This document shows positions 32,004-34,841 of a DNA stretch of 34,841 nucleotides, one piece after another. The translations under genes and the position numbers were made by a program. The DNA is from Paraburkholderia humisilvae (lineage in GTDB: Bacteria; Pseudomonadota; Gammaproteobacteria; Burkholderiales; Burkholderiaceae): contig NZ_CADIKH010000059.1 in assembly GCF_902859855.1 (NCBI RefSeq), positions 1 to 34,841 of the forward strand, in the 5' to 3' direction. Position 1 is the first letter of the stretch; the number at the start of each line of letters is the position of its first letter. The notes under the pieces are model-generated. The model did no database searches. It was not told the origin of the DNA and saw only the letters and a program-made list of their open reading frames with translations.

Positions 32004-34505
32004 ATGACACGCACACGTTCCCGTTCCCGACGTCACCATGCAACAACCTGCGCGATGCTGGTTCTCAGCCTCCTGTCGACACCGCACGTGCACGCGCAGC
32101 AGCAGGTCAGCCTCAGCTTCTCGAACGTCGATATCAGCCAGGTCGCGAAGGCGATCGGCGCTGCGACGGACACGACGATCATTGTTGACCCGCGTGTCAA
32201 AGGACAGCTGAACCTCGTTTCCGATAACCCCGTGAGCAAGGAACTCGCGCTGAAGACGCTCGAGTCCGCGCTGCGCATGCAAGGCTTTTCGCTCGTGCGC
32301 GACAACGGCATTCTGAAGGTCGTGCCGGAAGCGGACGCGAAGCTGCAAGGCGTGCCCACCTACGTCGGCAATACGCCTAAGGCGCGCGGCGACCACGTGA
32401 TTACGCAGGTTTTCCGGCTGCGCAACGAATCGGCGAACAACCTGCTGCCCGCGCTGAAGCCGCTGGTCAGCCCGAACAACACGATTGCCGCGTACCCGGC
32501 CGACAACACACTGATCGTTACCGACTACGCGGACAACGTGCGGCGTATCGCCGACATCATCGCGGGCGTCGATGGCAACGCGTCGCAGAGGGTCGCGGTC
32601 GTGCCGCTCAATCACGAAAGCGCGGTCGACCTCGAACCGATCGTGCAGAAAATGCTGGACCCGAGCGCCGTCGGCAATACCGATGCGACGCTGAAGGTGT
32701 CGGTCACCGCGGACTCGCGTATCAACGCGCTGCTGCTGCGTGCAAGCGACCCCGGCCGCATTCGCGATGCGAAAGCGCTGATCGCGCAACTCGACGCGCC
32801 GACGCGCGTGCCCGGCAATATGCATGTCGTGCGGCTGCAGAACGCGAATTCCGTCGAACTTGCGAAGGTGTTGCGCGGGATGCTCGGCTTAGGGGGCGGC
32901 GATAGCGCATCAGATTCGGACAAAAGCTCGAAAAGCTTTAACGACAACAATGGCGGTTTCGGGAGCAAGAGCGGCAGCAACGGCAGTTCGGGCAACGGCG
33001 GTTCGTCGTCGACCGGCACGCCGGGTATGCCGCCATTGCCCAGTTCATCGGATAGCACCGGCGGTTCGACCTACGGCAGCGGCGCGAGCGGACCAGGCGG
33101 TCAAGGCGGACTGATTGCCGGCGCGCGCGGCGGCGCCCCCGGTAGCGACAACGGCTCGGGCGGCATGATTCAGGCGGACCCGGCGACGAACTCACTCGTG
33201 GTGACGGCACCCGAGCCCGTCTATCGGAATGTGCGCAACGTGATCGACCAGCTCGACGTGCGCCGCGCGCAGGTCTATCTTGAAGCGATGATTGTCGAGA
33301 TGAGCGCGACGTCGGCGGCGAATCTCGGCGTGCAGTGGCAAGGTGCGTTGCAGTCGAATGGCGGCAACAACATCCTGTACGGAACGTCAAACTTCAATGT
33401 GCCGCCGACGAGCCAGGGCATCGTCAACCTGACCGCGCAAGGCCAGTCGATTGCACAGAATCTGTCGACCGCGGCGACCACCACGTTGTTGAACAACGGC
33501 GTCAATATTGGCCTGATTCACAAGTTCGGCAATATCTTCGGGCTGGGTGCGCTCGTGCAGGCGCTGTCGACGGTCAGCGATGCGAGCATTCTTTCATCGC
33601 CGAATCTGATCACGCTCGATAACGAAGAAGCGCGCATTGTAGTCGGCTCGAATGTGCCGATTCAGACCGGGTCGATCGCAACGGGGACCACGGTGACGAG
33701 CGGTAGCGTCTCCGCGTTCAACACGTTCGATCGCGAGGACGTCGGCATCGTGCTTCATGTGAAGCCGCAAATCACGCACGGCGGTGCGATCAAGCTGCAG
33801 ATCTATTCGGAAGATTCGTCGGTGGATCAGTCGTCGATCAATAACCCCGGCGGCGTGACGATCATCAAGCGCTCGGTGCAATCGACGGTGCTGTCCGACG
33901 ATGGCGAAATCGTCGTGCTTGGCGGGCTGATTCAGGACAGCTACGCGGACGGCAACAACAAGGTGCCGCTGCTGGGCGACATTCCCTTAATCGGCTCGCT
34001 GTTCCGCGCTGAAAACAAGGCTCGCACGAAAACCAATGTGATGGTGTTCCTGCGGCCGGTGATTATTCGCGATGGTCAGACGCTCGCCGATATCTCCACG
34101 AACCGCTACGACTACGTGCGGGGCCAGACGCTTGACCAGTCGACCGACAACCGGATCATCCGCGATCACGATGTTCCGGTGCTGCCGCCACCCGCGCCTC
34201 CGCCTTCGCAGGGCGTGCCGGCGCAGAACGGGATCTTCGATTTGAACCAGATGCGGCGTCCGGTGCCGCCGCCACCGACTGGGCCGGTTGGGGCGGCGCC
34301 TGCGGCGCCGGCGTCGGATGTGTCGGGTGCGGCCGCGGATTCAACTTCGGCTTCGGTTCCGACCGCTACGGCGAATGGCAGTGTCGAGCCGAACGTGACT
34401 GTCGGCGCGCCGACGGTTTCGGCCGCTCAACCATCCAGCGCGGTGCCGCTCTTGGACCCTTCGTCCTCCGCCGGCGCCAACTATCAAAGAACGGATCAGC
34501 CATGA
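32004..34505 (+). CDS. gspD: Type II secretion system secretin GspD
   Basis: An 833-residue outer-membrane secretin, the T2SS exit channel. The signal peptide ends near HVHA (residue 31), with no lipobox. The N0 domain follows (VSLSFSNVDISQVAKAIG, about 34-105), then N1-N3, with a long Ser/Gly-rich linker at about 302-382 inside the N3 region. The secretin core starts near 415 (RAQVYLEAMIVEM) and includes LSSPNLITLDNEEA and the C-terminal signature VPLLGDIPLIGSLF near 653, then KTNVMVFLRPVIIRD. A Pro/Ala/Ser-rich tail covers about 725-833. ATG 32004 is chosen because it leads straight into a signal peptide; an upstream TTG at 31887 would add 39 basic residues. It overlaps gspE by 4 bp (ATGA). 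Confidence 0.93.
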   Translation: MTRTRSRSRRHHATTCAMLVLSLLSTPHVHAQQQVSLSFSNVDISQVAKAIGAATDTTIIVDPRVKGQLNLVSDNPVSKELALKTLESALRMQGFSLVRDNGILKVVPEADAKLQGVPTYVGNTPKARGDHVITQVFRLRNESANNLLPALKPLVSPNNTIAAYPADNTLIVTDYADNVRRIADIIAGVDGNASQRVAVVPLNHESAVDLEPIVQKMLDPSAVGNTDATLKVSVTADSRINALLLRASDPGRIRDAKALIAQLDAPTRVPGNMHVVRLQNANSVELAKVLRGMLGLGGGDSASDSDKSSKSFNDNNGGFGSKSGSNGSSGNGGSSSTGTPGMPPLPSSSDSTGGSTYGSGASGPGGQGGLIAGARGGAPGSDNGSGGMIQADPATNSLVVTAPEPVYRNVRNVIDQLDVRRAQVYLEAMIVEMSATSAANLGVQWQGALQSNGGNNILYGTSNFNVPPTSQGIVNLTAQGQSIAQNLSTAATTTLLNNGVNIGLIHKFGNIFGLGALVQALSTVSDASILSSPNLITLDNEEARIVVGSNVPIQTGSIATGTTVTSGSVSAFNTFDREDVGIVLHVKPQITHGGAIKLQIYSEDSSVDQSSINNPGGVTIIKRSVQSTVLSDDGEIVVLGGLIQDSYADGNNKVPLLGDIPLIGSLFRAENKARTKTNVMVFLRPVIIRDGQTLADISTNRYDYVRGQTLDQSTDNRIIRDHDVPVLPPPAPPPSQGVPAQNGIFDLNQMRRPVPPPPTGPVGAAPAAPASDVSGAAADSTSASVPTATANGSVEPNVTVGAPTVSAAQPSSAVPLLDPSSSAGANYQRTDQP

Positions 34506-34841
34506 CAGACGAAACGATGCTTTCTCCTGTCGCCCCCGCTGCGACGCAACCGCGTGAACCCGCGAGGCTCGATCCGTCGCGGATGCTGCCGTATGGTTTC
34601 GCGCGCAACGGTCAGATTCTGATTGCGAACCAGCAGGACGACACGATCGAAGTCTGGATCAGCGAACGCACGCCGATTTCGGCGATTGCCGAGGTATCGC
34701 GCAATGTGTCGATGGTGTCGCTGGTTTGCGTGCCCGCCGACGAACTCGCGCAGGCCATTAACGCCGCGTATTCGCGCCAGGACGGCAGCGCCGCGCAGGT
34801 GGTCGGAGAAGTGGAAGGCGAAGTCGATCTGTCGCGGCTGA
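34502..34841 (+). CDS. gspE: Type II secretion system ATPase GspE, N-terminal fragment (runs off the window)
   Basis: The first 113 codons of the cytoplasmic secretion ATPase. The start ATG shares an ATGA overlap with the gspD stop, so the two are translationally coupled. A short Pro/Ala-rich leader is followed by MLPYGFARNGQILIANQQDD and the IEVWISERTPISAIAEVSR segment, which match the N1E region of GspE proteins, then ELAQAINAAYSRQDGS. The Walker A/B motifs and catalytic core lie beyond the window. Its position right after gspD is standard for T2SS operons and suggests that more gsp genes follow downstream. Confidence 0.88.
   Translation, partial: MTDETMLSPVAPAATQPREPARLDPSRMLPYGFARNGQILIANQQDDTIEVWISERTPISAIAEVSRNVSMVSLVCVPADELAQAINAAYSRQDGSAAQVVGEVEGEVDLSRL

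Noticed and set aside
31753..32007. Small frames (31753-32007 and 31838-32188) ahead of gspD
   Set aside because: They overlap the gspD leader and signal peptide region, lack family features and are Arg/Ser/Cys-rich.
1..34841. CRISPR array, tRNA/rRNA genes, insertion sequences, prophage or att sites
   Set aside because: None seen: no regularly spaced repeats, no tRNA-like cloverleaf, no transposase or integrase reading frame, and no terminal inverted repeats with target duplications.

Overview
The window is GC-rich, tightly packed DNA that looks like a Burkholderia-type betaproteobacterium (Paraburkholderia, Caballeronia or Burkholderia). The clues are an acdS/acdR pair, the style of the fumC and T2SS proteins, and the DUF3739-type filamentous haemagglutinin. 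This placement rests on protein resemblance seen by eye, not on a search. No rRNA, tRNA, CRISPR array, transposase or integrase was found.

Left part (1-6802), ordinary metabolic and accessory genes: the 5' end of fumC (minus strand); acdS (ACC deaminase, minus) divergent from its probable Lrp-type regulator acdR (plus); a minus-strand run of a BBE-type FAD oxidoreductase, a small cupin and an OsmC-family protein; a 2-oxoglutarate/Fe(II)-type oxygenase (plus) divergent from the FAD enzyme; and a TIGR03118-like beta-propeller lipoprotein (minus).

Right part (about 7312-34841), one apparent surface/secretion island: the minor pseudopilins gspI and gspJ; three tandem collinear paralogues with 13 TPRs plus a GT9-like glycosyltransferase domain; a 4220-residue filamentous-haemagglutinin-like protein with an N-terminal TPS-type domain and DUF3739-like C-terminus; a PstS-like periplasmic-binding-protein family present as one intact gene, one frameshifted copy and one short remnant (all minus); then the secretin gene gspD, overlapping the start of gspE, which runs off the window. 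No TpsB/FhaC partner is visible.

Working model (inference): a type II secretion machine, whose genes flank the island, serves a giant adhesin that the three TPR-glycosyltransferases may modify, with secreted PstS-like proteins as further cargo. Support for co-regulation comes from an 11-bp element, TGGTCCGTAAC, found in three non-coding regions: ahead of the glycosyltransferase genes, ahead of the giant gene, and in the pstS-like/gspD divergent region. The longest gene-poor stretches are 108-445, 6803-7311 and 31270-32003; each is described below.
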